Source: Dromaius novaehollandiae (lineage: Eukaryota > Chordata > Aves > Casuariiformes > Dromaiidae). Taken from it: a stretch of DNA of 64,000 nucleotides. The stretch's first letter is position 1. Every line of letters starts with the position of its first letter. The notes under the pieces were generated by a model, which saw only the letters and a list, made by a program, of their open reading frames with translations, was not told the origin of the DNA and did no database searches. Location of the stretch: assembly GCF_036370855.1 (NCBI RefSeq), contig NC_088102.1:71371601-71435600 (forward strand), read 5' to 3'. A program made the position numbers and the translations under genes. Of the stretch, positions 38,501 through 51,100 are shown piece by piece.

Positions 38501-41500
38501 GCCTCCTCCGCAGCCTCCCCAAACCCACTGCTCTTCTCATCTTTCTCTGGGCTGCTCCTCCATCACCAGCCTCCCCTCCTGAGGTCCCTGCTCTGACTTC
38601 ATCCTCCAGGGAGGCACATAATGGCTTGCTGGGTTTTTAGCCCCCTTCCCCAGGAGGGCAAAAGAGGCCAGTGACGGGAAGAAGTGCCTTGGTGATCCCT
38701 GGGATCCTCTTGGTTGGAATCGCTGTGTGATCTTGGCCATGGTGGTCACACCCTGGGTGATCCCAGGGTTGAGTGGAGGTGCAGGTACTCAGCCCTCCGG
38801 AAGAGCCGGGGTACTGCCGCTAGGGTAGCTGTTATCGGAGAGGCCCCAAAACAGAGAATACAAAGGACGAAGTTATAGAGGGAGTTAACAAGAGCAGCCT
38901 CTCCCACTCTGAGGGCCCAGGCCATTTAGCCTTAGCCTATTTAGATGGCTATAGCTCTAAGAGGAAGATAGCATTTATTTATTACAGTGCCATTCTTGAG
39001 AAAGCACTTGAGAGATTATCATTTGAAAGAGCTTACATACATGCAAGCTGTTATTATTATTATTTGATTATCATTCAGGTTTCTTCCACGGCTGCAAATG
39101 ATGAAATCCTTTGTCCTTCTCCTGAGAATAAATGGAGACGTGGCATTATTTATAAATGTACATGAAGGATCACCTTTTTTTTTTTTTTTTTTTTTTATGT
39201 GTGCTGAATCACCTCTTGGAAATTTCCTCCTTTGTCTTCCAATCAGGCACAGCAAACAAAATTAGCCTGGTAATTTTCCACTGGTCCGAGCCCCCTTACT
39301 ATGTTTGCCCCAGCATAATGTCATCAGTGATGAATGCTATTGCAGTTGACAAAACAGCCATTAAAAGAGAACCTCCTTTGTCAAACTGGAATCATTAGAC
39401 AAATTTCATGAAGAAACTCGGTTGAAAAATGCTCAGGAAATTTTGATTTTTTTTTTTTATTGTTTCCTAGCCCATTAAGAATAATATTATGAATCTAGCT
39501 GGAGATCCTCTCGCTTCTGATTTCCTTGACAGGCCTTGCAAAATAGCTTTCACATTTCAAACCACAAACTTCGTTGTAAATAGAGGTTATACAAGCTCTA
39601 CAAACTGTGCTCCAGTATAGGCTCATCAATTTCTTTTCAGACCTTGGCACCAGCTGAAGACAAAGATTTTCAACATATAGCTAGCTAAAACAATACTTAT
39701 TTTTATCTCTTTTGAGTAAAACCACAATTACTTCACCTCAGGTCTCCAGCCATGACTATTTCTCTGGCAGAAATGCAGTTCCTCTTCTCCCCAGTCATCT
39801 TTCTGAGGGGTCACCTCTCTATTCACAAGCCCACTTAACTATTTTGAAACCAAAAAGGAGAGATAAGACAAGTAGGTGAAAAAGAGACATTCGTATTTAC
39901 CTCTAAGGAAAGAAAGAGAATGAGCTCCTAGCAAGGTTGAAGTACTGCAAACACTGCCTGTGCCCACCTCATGCTGCCTCACAGCTGGAGACAATAAATA
40001 ACACGCGAATTCAAGGCTTGCAGAGAGATTTTTCCTGCTGAGCTCAGAATGTTTTTAGGCCAGACAGACCTGAAGTTTCCTTGTCCAGCTGAGCTCTGTT
40101 TGCAAGCTCAAGATCAACTGCAGTGCAACTTTAAGAGAGAAAGGAGAAAAGGGTAATCCAGATTACAATTAAGATTGTCCAGACCTAGGTATGAATGAAG
40201 TGGGGAAGAGAAGAACCTGCTGAAAAGCAGCTGGAGGCCCAAGTGGGACAGGAGCGATGATCAAGAGGGTAAACATTTGGGACCAAATTCTTTGTGCAGC
40301 ACCTTGTGATTGCTACACTCTTTGCATAGGGTGACTGATCCATGTCTCATGGGCTTTCTCTAGCAAACTTCGTGAAAAGAGTTTATTTTGTCCAATGCGC
40401 CTTAAAACCAGGCAGGGGCTGGCAGAGCAGTTCTCTGTGCGTGTGCTCTGTGAGGCTGCAGCTGCAAGACCAGCGAGGCCATCTGTCATCAGCAAGACCC
40501 TGGGTTGCTGACCGAAGCAACAGCAAATGCAAGATCTTAGTCTTCGCAGTTCCAGGGATCAAGAACCAAGGTCTGGAGAAAAGGCGTGTCTGAATAAAAG
40601 CAAAACCAGGAACAGAAAGCTGCAACCTTGGCCTTGACCTGATTACCGTCCAGAGTGCAGAGAGTGAAGCGCTGTGGCCAGTTAACATGTGCACGCCAAG
40701 CTGGGCTGCTTCTAGCTCTCCTAGTGTAGCAGAGGCTTTGGATCATCCTAAATACAAATTGTGGGAATACCTGGGAAGCAAAAGCTCGTTCCAGCCCTAA
40801 GTCAGTGGCTGCAGCAGCCTTGCTTATGGCAGGGTAATGCACGGGCGAGTCTGGAAGGCAGCTGGCTGGCAGCTTCTGCACCCCAGGGCTGCAGCTGGCA
40901 GGGATTTGGCCCTTTTGGAGCCCAGTTTGAATTGACACCCCTCTCCCTGCTGAGCAGTTGGGTAGCTTAATGTGTTAACAGCCTGACTGAGGTAAATAAA
41001 GACACGTTGAGCCCGTTCTCTCCTGCTTAAGTTTCCTCCTTTGACTTTTGTCTGTTTAGCTGTTGTCTTATATTAAAGACTCCTCATCGTTACGAGCTCC
41101 AGTTTGGTGTTCTCGCTAATTGTGAGTGAGGATCAGTGCAGAAATAGCTCCTATGCTCTTCCCCATGCTGGGAGGGGAGAGGCAAAGCCTTGCCAAGCCA
41201 AAGCCCCGAGGAGATCTGGGGCACACTGCCAGGCTTCCCCAGCTACGTGCCAGGCAGCAGATTTAACACTTCTTTAACGTCATGCTCTTTGGTGATGGTC
41301 TTCCTGGTGATCGCTATTTGCCTTGGCCCAGTCTCAGTTACCACAGTGGAAGAATGGGATTGTGGCAGGCTGAAAAGAAGGCAAAAGACACAGTGCAGCG
41401 CTGTAGTGCTCACCTGGCCTCCAAGCTGGTGAGCTGAGGGGTCAGCTGAAGCAGGGTATGCATGTTTGAAGTGATGGAGCTTCCCTAGGAGACCTCAAGG

Positions 41501-44500
41501 GCATTTCTGCCTGGGGCAGGGGACCCTTACTGGGTGGTATCAGTGCAGAGCTGCCCACACACAACTTTCACTTCTTCCCACTCAGAAACAACCTTCTCAG
41601 TTTGGGCTGAAGCTTAAAGCCACAGCTGAGCCCAGAAGTGAATGCCATCCTTTTCCCAGTAATACTAAAGTACCTGGGCTCAGCAAAAATAAATGGAAAA
41701 GTCTGACTGCAAAATCACTTGGGGACAAGGTTCAGCTTTAAAGTGAAGCAATTAGCAAAGGAGAAGAGGTGGGAGGGCTAGGTAGGTACCCCATCACTTT
41801 TGCATCTGTTACACTGATTTCAGAAATCTAAAACTAAACCCGTCCCTGCTCCACTAAGCTATTACAGAAGTAGGAATTTCTGCAAGATGGTCAGACAATA
41901 AAGCTGAAGAGCTTCCACGAGAGCCCCATCACAGGCATGAACTGACAGCATTTTATGCTGGCTCAAATTATCACTCAGGTCAGTGCTGTGCTGTCAGACT
42001 TCCTGGGGTTTGCTCACTCCCAGAGCCCTTGGGCATAGCTGAGATAAGCAATTTCTGGCTTCTTTCTAAAGATGAAGCAACTTCTGTGCATGAAGCTGGT
42101 TATAGCCGGATGCACATGGATGACCTACCCATTGCATTTTTATCTCATTTCTAGCTGCTCCTCACCTCTGGCAGTGGTCTGGTCCTGCAGAGCTGGGGCA
42201 CTTGGCTGCTGTTGCCCACATACAGTCATCTTGGGGATGGTCCTTCCTCCTGCTTCTTTGGGAAGCACAAACCGTTGTGGCTGGCTCCCACCCATTGGTT
42301 TTGGGACAGTATCTCCTTTGCGCCTCTGGACATGGAGAGCCTCAAGGAGCCTGCAGGTGGGCGAAGTCTGGGAAAAGGTCCATGAAGATGATGGTGACTT
42401 CCTGCTGGGGCTCCACTGGACAAGAAAGGCTGCCCCTTGTTGCTTGAGCCTTCCGTTTTGCTCCGTGAGAGATGAACCTTTGTGGCCCTGCATGTTTTAA
42501 CCTTGACCTAGGAAGGTCACAGCCTCAGGACTGGCCTTTGCTCCTCCTCCAGCTCCAGCTGGGGAACTCACCCCTCTGCCACAGGCACTGGCTTCTTTGG
42601 GTTGTTTCTCCCTGTGTAAGTTCTTATAGGTGGAAAAGCTCCCAGGCACAATCAAGTAAAGGTAGGGAGACAGGAATCATATATGTATGATAAGACTTTG
42701 CTTCTCTTTACAGCCCTCAGCTACTAAAGGTTGTTGGTGCCCTAAGCAAGATGCTCAGGCAGTAAAAGGGCTGGAGTTTCCAAGAGATCACCCCTAAAGA
42801 AGCCAGTTGGCCCCATTTCTCCTTGGTTGACAACATCAGCCAAATTGGCTTTGGACCGTTTCACACTGTCAAGCTCCTCTTCCAGCAATTCGCACCCTGC
42901 CAGAGCCTGTGGGACTTGGCAGGCCTGAGTGCTCCCACTTCTACAGAAATAGGAAGTAATTTATTCAGTGGAAAAATGAGTCATTCTTTTTGGTGCAGAA
43001 TGCTGGCCAGGTCGGGCGGCAAACAGACTGCGATACCCACTGCAGCCACCTCCGGCCTCCTTTAAATCCCTCATTCTAGCTTTCCTCGTGCCTGGAGGAA
43101 GCTGCTGGGCAAGCGGCTGAGCTCACTGACAGCCCTGAACTGCACCGAGTTGGGTTTGTGTCTCCCACACATCTGGCCTGGGCCTTCTGGTTTGTCTGTG
43201 ACTTCTTTTTGGCAGCAGGCCTTGACAGGGTGAGATGTGGAAGGGCCACACAGCAAATGCTGCTTCTGAAATCCAGATAAACTAATCTGTGACGGTGGCT
43301 CCCACTAGCACATCGTATCCCAGCTAAGCTTCAGAAGCGACTGGGGTTTCACACAGAGATAATGGCTAGAAAGAATATAGGAGCTAAGAAGAACCGGGAC
43401 AGACAACAAACCTTCTAGCGAAGTATGTGGAGTAATTCAGGCTGATCAGATGGAATCACTTAATCTCAGTTGCTAGTTACTTCTGCTTCGCACAGAGGCC
43501 CCTAAGAAAGCGCTAAAGGAAGGGAGCAGCCACACCAGCACCACATCTGGAGTGTCTCCACAACACTAACTAGCTTCAGGCTCCCGCCCTAACACTGCTA
43601 GACCATTTCCAGTTGCCACTGTAGTTCAGAGCTGGTTCATGCATGCACGTGTGCTGCATTTCTCTGCGGGGTGTGGACGTACCCTAAGGTGTGGGCCATG
43701 AGGGCTTTGTCCAGACGGCCAAATCTGAGTGTTTGCAGGAGAAAGGAAACTTATATGTCGCAGACTCTCTCAAAGAGATGGTCAGAAATCAGGGGCATCA
43801 AAGCTGGTAGCACCAGGGATGGTTCATAACCAATTAATCCAGTCTCCATCAAGAACTAGTGATGAATTGGATTTATTAATCTCGTGTATAAGCATGTAAA
43901 AAGAAATATCGATTTTTGTGTTTCTGTGTAGTTTATAATGTTCAACAGTCAGAAACGCTTCACACTGAAACTATATTTTTCCAAGCTGGGATGTGTGTTT
44001 TATCCCTCACTGGGTTAAATAAAGTGCTAATGGCTCAGTTGCAGAGAAAAGATACCTCCTCATGTTCTGCCAAAGGCATATTAGCTTTTCTGAGAGCTCA
44101 GGAAGAGGAAGTCAAACTTCAGAATAAATTAAATATAAAAAAAGCTAAGAGAAGGGAGATCTGACTCAATTACCAGGGACATGGTAAAAAGATGGCATTA
44201 TTTCTCCAGTCAGGGCTTCCCTTGACTGAATAAAACCTGGACATCTAGGCTGTGCACAAGAGCAGAGTTCCTGCTTATGTGGATGAGGAATTGTCTACAA
44301 GATCTTAACCTGGCACAGAGAAAATCTTAGCAGAGCAAAATGAAGCATAGCTTTATTTTGCCCTTCCTTGTCTTGAGAGGGTGATTTCCAGGTAGCTTGC
44401 CAGTCCCAGAGCATTGCACCTCTCCTGAGCAGTCAGCTGCAGGATGGCCCTGCTGGACCATATTCTCCAGGACACCTGCAAGGTGACAGGGTGCATCTCC

Positions 44501-47500
44501 CCATGGCAGAACGGCTGATTTGAGAAGGAGTAATGCATGAGTCTGAGAAACGGTTTTGTCTTATGGCCACCTCAAGCCAGAAGGATCCTCTAGTATTCTG
44601 AAGGGTAGGAAAGCACATCTGCAGAGGTGACCATAACAGTGTGACTGCAAAAACATTCAAGCTGGCGGAAGTGATGCCTTGCTGGCAAAATCCTGTTGCA
44701 TAAACCAAGCCTGCTGCTACGTGTGTTATCCTGTATCCTAGGAAAATGTTGAGCTTAGATCAGGTGTAACTCATTTTATCTAGCTCAGCTAATTCTGGTC
44801 TCAAAAGAGTCAAAGACACAGTCCACTCACTGCATCCCATGTAGTCATCTACAGAAACATGGTTCCTGCTGGATGTCCCACTTGCACCTTGTCTGGGCCT
44901 AAACATCTCTGAGGGGAGCAGTCATGATAGACTCCAGGACTATACCGCATGGCACTGAGGTCCAGCAATAAGACATTAAAACATTACAACTATGTTATAA
45001 AATGTCTTTTTCTGAGCAACCAGAATTGTATGCATTCTTGTATGCTCCAGGTACCCACGGGGACAGGCTGAGGTAGGGACAGACAAGGAGGGACTAGAGC
45101 AAGTGGAGAGGTGGTGACATATGGTGCTTTGGTGAAAGCTTGTGGTAAAGGTGGTGAGATGTGGAAGGCTTGGAAGCACCGGCTTTGAATGAGGGGTTGC
45201 TGCAGGTGGCAGGAAGTTGTCAGTGGCAATTTTCTTTCTTCACAAGAAATCAGAAAGATGGACTTCAAATACTTGTACTTTGGAGAAGTAGTTGCTGCCT
45301 TGTAGTTATTGTCTTGCTTCCTGCTCTCTTTTGTTTCCCCTAAAGTAAAGCACTGCTTGTGAAGCTATTTGGCTAACAGGTTTGTGAGGGGATGAACCAA
45401 AGTGTTTCATTTAATTTCCTCAGGTTTCTGGATAGGGGAATGAGCCAGGGTTTATGAATGATCCTTAACAGTTGAATGCAGCCGTTGTGGCTGCCAACCA
45501 AAGGCTGGCAGGGAGATCATGGTGGCATTTTCCACTCCCCTTGGACAAGCCTAAGTGGTTGCATCAGATCCAAGCCCTTGAGCCATCGAGACCGTGGGGA
45601 GGAGGCAGGCTTGCAGAGAGATACTGCCACTCGACCGGAGCTAGGGTAGGACATGCCATTCAACAGCCTGCAAGCTGCATCCAGGCTGTGCGACCACAGG
45701 GAGGAAAGGAATGGACAAATGACTCCTCCTGGACTTCTGAACAGCACAGCAACCACAGCGCTGGCTGCTGCTACATCCCCTTGGCCTCCCCTGGGTGTCT
45801 CATGCAGGCTCAGCACCGAGGTAGGCTCTGCTCTGGCCTCTGAGAGTGGTCCCAAGTGCACTGATGCAGCACCTGGGATGCTGCAGGTTTGAGCACGATC
45901 TGCAGAGCCCCAGAGGTGCTGGGGTGGCAATCTCTGCTGTGACTGTACGTGTGATTGTGGGGACCATTCGAATCCTGGCAATGCGTAGTCTAATGAGACA
46001 CTGGAGAAGCAGAAACAGCCCTTTCAGTCGTGAAGATGAGATACGGTGGTCTCCCCCTGCTTTTGCTGTAGAACAGCGTTAAAGGATTGGACCCTTCCTC
46101 CCTTGTGCTATATCCACACCAATGTGACTTTGGGCAGAGGAGCACCTCTACCTCAGCTGGAGGAACTGTCTCTCCCTCCTCTCAGACCCAAGGCCACAGT
46201 TTTCAGACAGGACTACAAAGAAGATATAGGAACAAGCATAGCTGGCACAGGAGAAAGGATGCCCAGAGGTGAAGAAAATCTGTTAAGCAAATTGGAAAAG
46301 GTGGCTCTACCCTGTACAGGGCTCAGTGGCATGAAGTTATTGAAAAAAACGAGAATTTGGCCAAGCATTCACCAGAAAAAGAAGAAAAAAAAGGTTTATT
46401 CCTTCTGGTTTGCCCAAATTTGTGCGTCTGAAACTATCTCATCCTTCTATGCCACTGATATTTCACTGCTCCTGATGTTTAACTTTTAGCAATATTATTG
46501 TCCATACAAAATTATCAGCAACACCTTGCGTCGCCCAGCTCCATCACAAGGCTGGTCTTCCCTGAGTTACAGGCGCTGGTATAGCAACATGCTGTGCCAC
46601 GCAGGTGCCAAAGGCAGGAGGGCGAGCACTGATGGACGGGACTCCCGCTCGAGACGTACAGCACGGTGTGCGCAGACGGCAGCAGGGCAGCCGCAACAGC
46701 ATCCCTCAGCGGTGCAGCTCTCCCCAAAGCTCCCCATGGCCAGGGCGCAGCGACGGCGACTACTAAACAGCAATGGCTTTTAGTGGCGTTAACGGGCTCC
46801 AGGTGGGAGCCAGAAGCCAGCCTGAGTTTCTCATCCTGGGAATGTCAAGGAAGGAATTTACTGGCCTTTTCTTTCCTCCTGGAAAGGAGCATTTGGCAAC
46901 CAAGCAGATAATGGGGCAGCGCAGCAGAGAGACGTTTGCGCTTTAACGACACCACCTATTGCTCTCTTTTGTCCAGAGGACCTAATGGAAACCATTGGCA
47001 AGTCTATTTTTGGCAAAAGGTAATGACACTGAAAGCACAGGCTGCAACAACAACAACATGCTGTTTAGTGGACAAGCAGCAAGAATGCAGTACTCTACTC
47101 ATTAAGCTCCGCTGTTTTCATTTATTGCTAAGAGTTTTGTATTGTGTTCCAAGGACCGAGCAAAACAAACAGTTATTATGTGCTCTTTTTTCATTATTTA
47201 TTAGCTAACACAGCTGAGTCACTCCCGCTCTGGTGTTTGCAATGGTCTCTGTGGAGCTGTTGGCCAGGTCTGGTCTCAGCATATTGCTGTGGTTTGTAAA
47301 ACTCTGTTTTTTCATCTCCAGATGTGCAAGTGATTTGGTTTCACTGGTCATTTGCCCTCTGGGGTTCAGAAGGATGTTTAGTATCACGAGTATATTCATA
47401 GGATCATGAGTATATTCATCACCAGGGGTGCAGCAGTGTTTTCAGCGAGTAGGGTGGCTTTGCACTTGGGGTCCTTTTGCACCTGGCCACTGAGCTGGAA

Positions 47501-47723
47501 GGACGGGTGCTGAACCCAAGCTCTGATGCATCCTCTGTCCCTCACTCTCGCTGCTGTTTTTTGTGGGGGGTCTTACAGGCTCAGAGCCTGTTTTACCCGC
47601 TATTGCTTTAGAAATCATTCTTTCACACGTCTTTATCAAATAGCAGATCACTTTTGAAGCTGTTCCACTAGTACTGTCCAGACTAGATTAGGAGGTTTAT
47701 GTTTGGTGTAAAGACCTTTATCT
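32591..47723. other. Gene-poor region, no supportable gene
   Basis: About 15 kb in which the longest open frames are below 160 codons and resemble no family that I know. Low-complexity tracts include poly-T runs (33199-33211 and about 39175-39197), an A-then-G run near 33991-34010 and a CAAA-rich stretch near 37737-37772. The 47383-47420 short duplication is listed separately. Regulatory elements may be present but cannot be told from single-species sequence. Confidence 0.5.
47383..47420. repeat. 20-bp direct duplication
   Basis: ATCACGAGTATATTCAT at 47383 recurs as ATCATGAGTATATTCAT at 47403, one base different. Confidence 0.8.
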
Positions 47724-48141
47724 AGTTAGGAAAGATGTCTACTGGTATGGCAATACCTCTTTATTAAAAAAAAAAAAGAGACCCCACAGACCCCATGAGC
47801 TCTGGCAATGATTAGCTTAGTGAAGAACTATTACAAAAAGTATCTCATGGTTAAAAAAAAAGAAAGAAAAGAAATTCTCAGCTGTTTAATAAGCTGTACA
47901 CATAAAAAGCATGTTGAATCTAACAAGAGCAGTTAGGAAAGATGTCTACTGGTATGGCAATACCTCTTTATTAAAAAAAAAAAAGAGACCCCACAGACCC
48001 CATGAGCTCTGGCAATGATTAGCTTAGTGAAGAACTATTACAAAAAGTATCTCATGGTTAAAAAAAAAGAAAGAAAAGAAATTCTCAGCTGTTTAATAAG
48101 CTGTACACATAAAAAGCATGTTGAATCTAACAAGAGCAGTT
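47724..48141. repeat. Perfect 207-bp tandem duplication
   Basis: Copy 1 is 47724-47930 and copy 2 is 47931-48137, with four further matching bases to 48141. By eye the copies are identical, including both internal poly-A runs (12 and 9 A). The unit contains no gene. Identity across homopolymers points to a very recent duplication or to an assembly duplication. Confidence 0.95.
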
Positions 48142-51100
48142 TGGCTTTCCTGCATCAATGGGTCCTTAACATTTAGCTTAATCCACCGGTGTTATTGCTC
48201 TAAACACATGAGGATCACCTTAACTGCGGTGCTGACCTTCCAGTGCAATATTATCAAACAGTTCAATGACGGTCATCTTGAAATTATGATCTTGGCATTT
48301 CCACACACCATTATGCAGAAAGAGTTGTATCTAATACGTGCTCAGCAGCACTTACACAGTGCAAAGTGCTTTCGGCCTTATCAGAAGTCTTCAGGTGTCT
48401 GTCTGCTGAAACCACTAGGGTCTCTTCCAGCGAGCAGCTGTCTGGAGAGGGAGAGTCAGTTTTTCGCAGACAGTACATCCATTTTTGTTAAATGGATTTT
48501 TCCACTGACAGTTAATGAGTTAATGTTGTTTATGCAACACTTGAACTTGGCTTCTCATCATTTCGTAGGGAAGGTTTTCTTCTTCCTGCTTCATGAAACA
48601 TTAAAAGCTGAGTTGAAACAAACTGTAACTTCAGGGATGATAAAAACAAAATCTCTCCCTAGAAGAATAGCTAGCGCAATGTAAGGCCTTTTCCAGAACC
48701 TAATTAAAAGTGCAATTGTTTTTCTTGTCTCGCACAGCTCAGACATTCTTGAGAAAGCTCTGTTAAAACTCATGTTGCTCTGGGAGCGCAGAGCTAATGA
48801 AGGTGGACTTCCTTCAGATTTGGCTCCATGTCTCCACCAAGCCTCACGCAGCCACCTGATTCACCTGCTGCTGCAACACCCCCTGCTCACCTCCACAGCC
48901 TTTCAACCCCCGCTATACTCATCCCTCCTGCCTTAACTTTTAGCGAGGGACCCAGTGGAGCCAGCAGTGACCGGTTAACTCCATACCGTCTATGGGGCTT
49001 GGCCAACCTGCGTGGACCTTTGGACCTCCATTGGCAGGTATGAGTTGAGTTTGCACCCTGGCCTCCGGACAGCTCTCCCCTCGATCTCTTCTATCCTGCC
49101 ACTAATTTTGCGTAAAAGGTCAGAACACTTTTGCTTGAAACCTCATCTTCTCCATCAGACACGGCTGAAAAAGACCACTCTGTTCAAAATTTCCAAGGAA
49201 AAGATGAGGAATAGACTAGCAAGCACAATGATCATATATACTCCTTTTTAAAAGAAACTGAGGTAAAGAGATGAACTACTGCCTTCTTCTAGCAGCAGAT
49301 CTCAGAAGGCGAGAGCTAATGCTACATGGAAAGACTTGCTTTACCAACATTAAAAATGCAGCTTGTATAATCGTGTGCCGTGTCTCTTACTTTGTAAGGA
49401 AAACTAAAACTATGGCTTATGCAAAAAGTAATAAAAAGCAGCCTTGTAACAAGCCATTTTACACAACACCTCTTTCTTCTGAATTTTGCCTAGTGAATTT
49501 AGTGTTTGGAAACCACTTTGGGAACTGCCACAGCCCTACCTGCAGGGCTTGTGTGGTAGTTTTGCTCACTAATTTCTCCTCATTCACAAGCTGGACCAGC
49601 AAAGGGAATAGCTTGACCACACATTCCCCAGGAGCTTACTGCATTTGTGCCTGCTTTGAAAACACCCAGAATTCGCTCACCCACTCCACTTTCTTGTCCC
49701 AGCCTTTGAGCTAACACAGCTGGGTCTGAGTAAGTTCTTAGCATTGAGAAGCGAGCCTCAGATGGCAGGATCTAATAAGCACAAGCCTTTATTGCCTGAG
49801 CTGATAGCATCGTTCTTACAAGTGTTGTAGCAAATTTGTAAGGCTCCGGAAATTATAAAGGGGGACAAAATGTTACAAAACAGTGGATTACATACCACCA
49901 GGCATGAAAGAACGTCACTCCGAGGTGCGGCATCTTTGCATTGCAAGGTTTTGTAGGATCTCAGATTCCTTAATTCAGGACTGCTTCCAGTTTTTCTCTT
50001 TTCTCTTTATAGGTATGTCGTCCAGATGTCCACAAGAAAAGCATAAATTTTAGTGCTTGTTTTTCTGGACCGAAAGGAAAACAACTTCTGCTCCACGTAT
50101 ACATAAAAACCAGTGTAAGCCCTTCTTTCCCACCTTGTGCACTCGGGAGCAACGGCTCTTTATGCAAACCAGTGATCCAGCAGCCGATTTCCTGGCTGGT
50201 GAGCAGGCAGCGCACTGCAGGACTCTCGCCCCTTCCCACCCCGCCACTCCAGGTCTGTCCCATGCAGCGCACCATCCACCTCACACCGGGGACAAGGCTG
50301 TGCCACTGCATGGTCCTCCCTCTCCTTCCTGGTCCACAGCATAGCTGCCTCCAGTTTGCGTGACCAGCTCCTCATTCCTAAGTTCACGAAGCCATTTGCA
50401 GTGCTATTAAAATAGTAATTTCTTTAAAGCTCAGCCGACCCTTTTCAAGCACAGCTCCTACCTAGCATCACAGCGTCCAAATATTTGCCTTGCTTTTATA
50501 GCATATAAAATAACATATGTAAGAGTCTATTTTTATTCCTAGAACCTTTTCTGCTCCTTTTCGAAAATGGACTTCTTCAGCCCATGCACACAGGCGCCTG
50601 CCTACTCTTTCCCATCCCTGCTGCTTCTGCTAAGGATTTAAAATCTCATTTCCAAAGAGCTAAGACAATTATTTTGTTTAATTAAAATGATTTTTTTTTT
50701 AACTCAAAGCTGTCTATGATGCTAAACCCTCTGAGGTCTGAAACCAAAAACACTGCTGGTGACTCAGTAGGTGGCAATCTCCACTGGGCACATGGTCCAT
50801 ATACAATATCAAAAATTAGCATTTGTTTTATTACCCTGATTAGACCAGCTGAATCCTGTTTTCCCTCTGCAATGCTAGCTGGGAAAAAGGGCAGCAGGGA
50901 GATGTCCTGGGTCTTGCTGGATCAGGCAAACTTAGCATCTCCACCCGGACTTTTCCGCTCCATGAATGGCCAGATCCTTTAGCAGAGGTAATTTATTGAA
51001 GTGGCTGTAGCAGATTTATGAACGTACCTGTTTCCATCTTATTATATATTCCCCATGATATCTATTACTCCTTAGCTCATTGCAAGATGATTTTGAGAGC

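Noticed and set aside
39174-39198. Poly-T run considered as the tail of a minus-strand retrocopy
   Set aside because: No coding remnant or target-site duplication is visible beside it.
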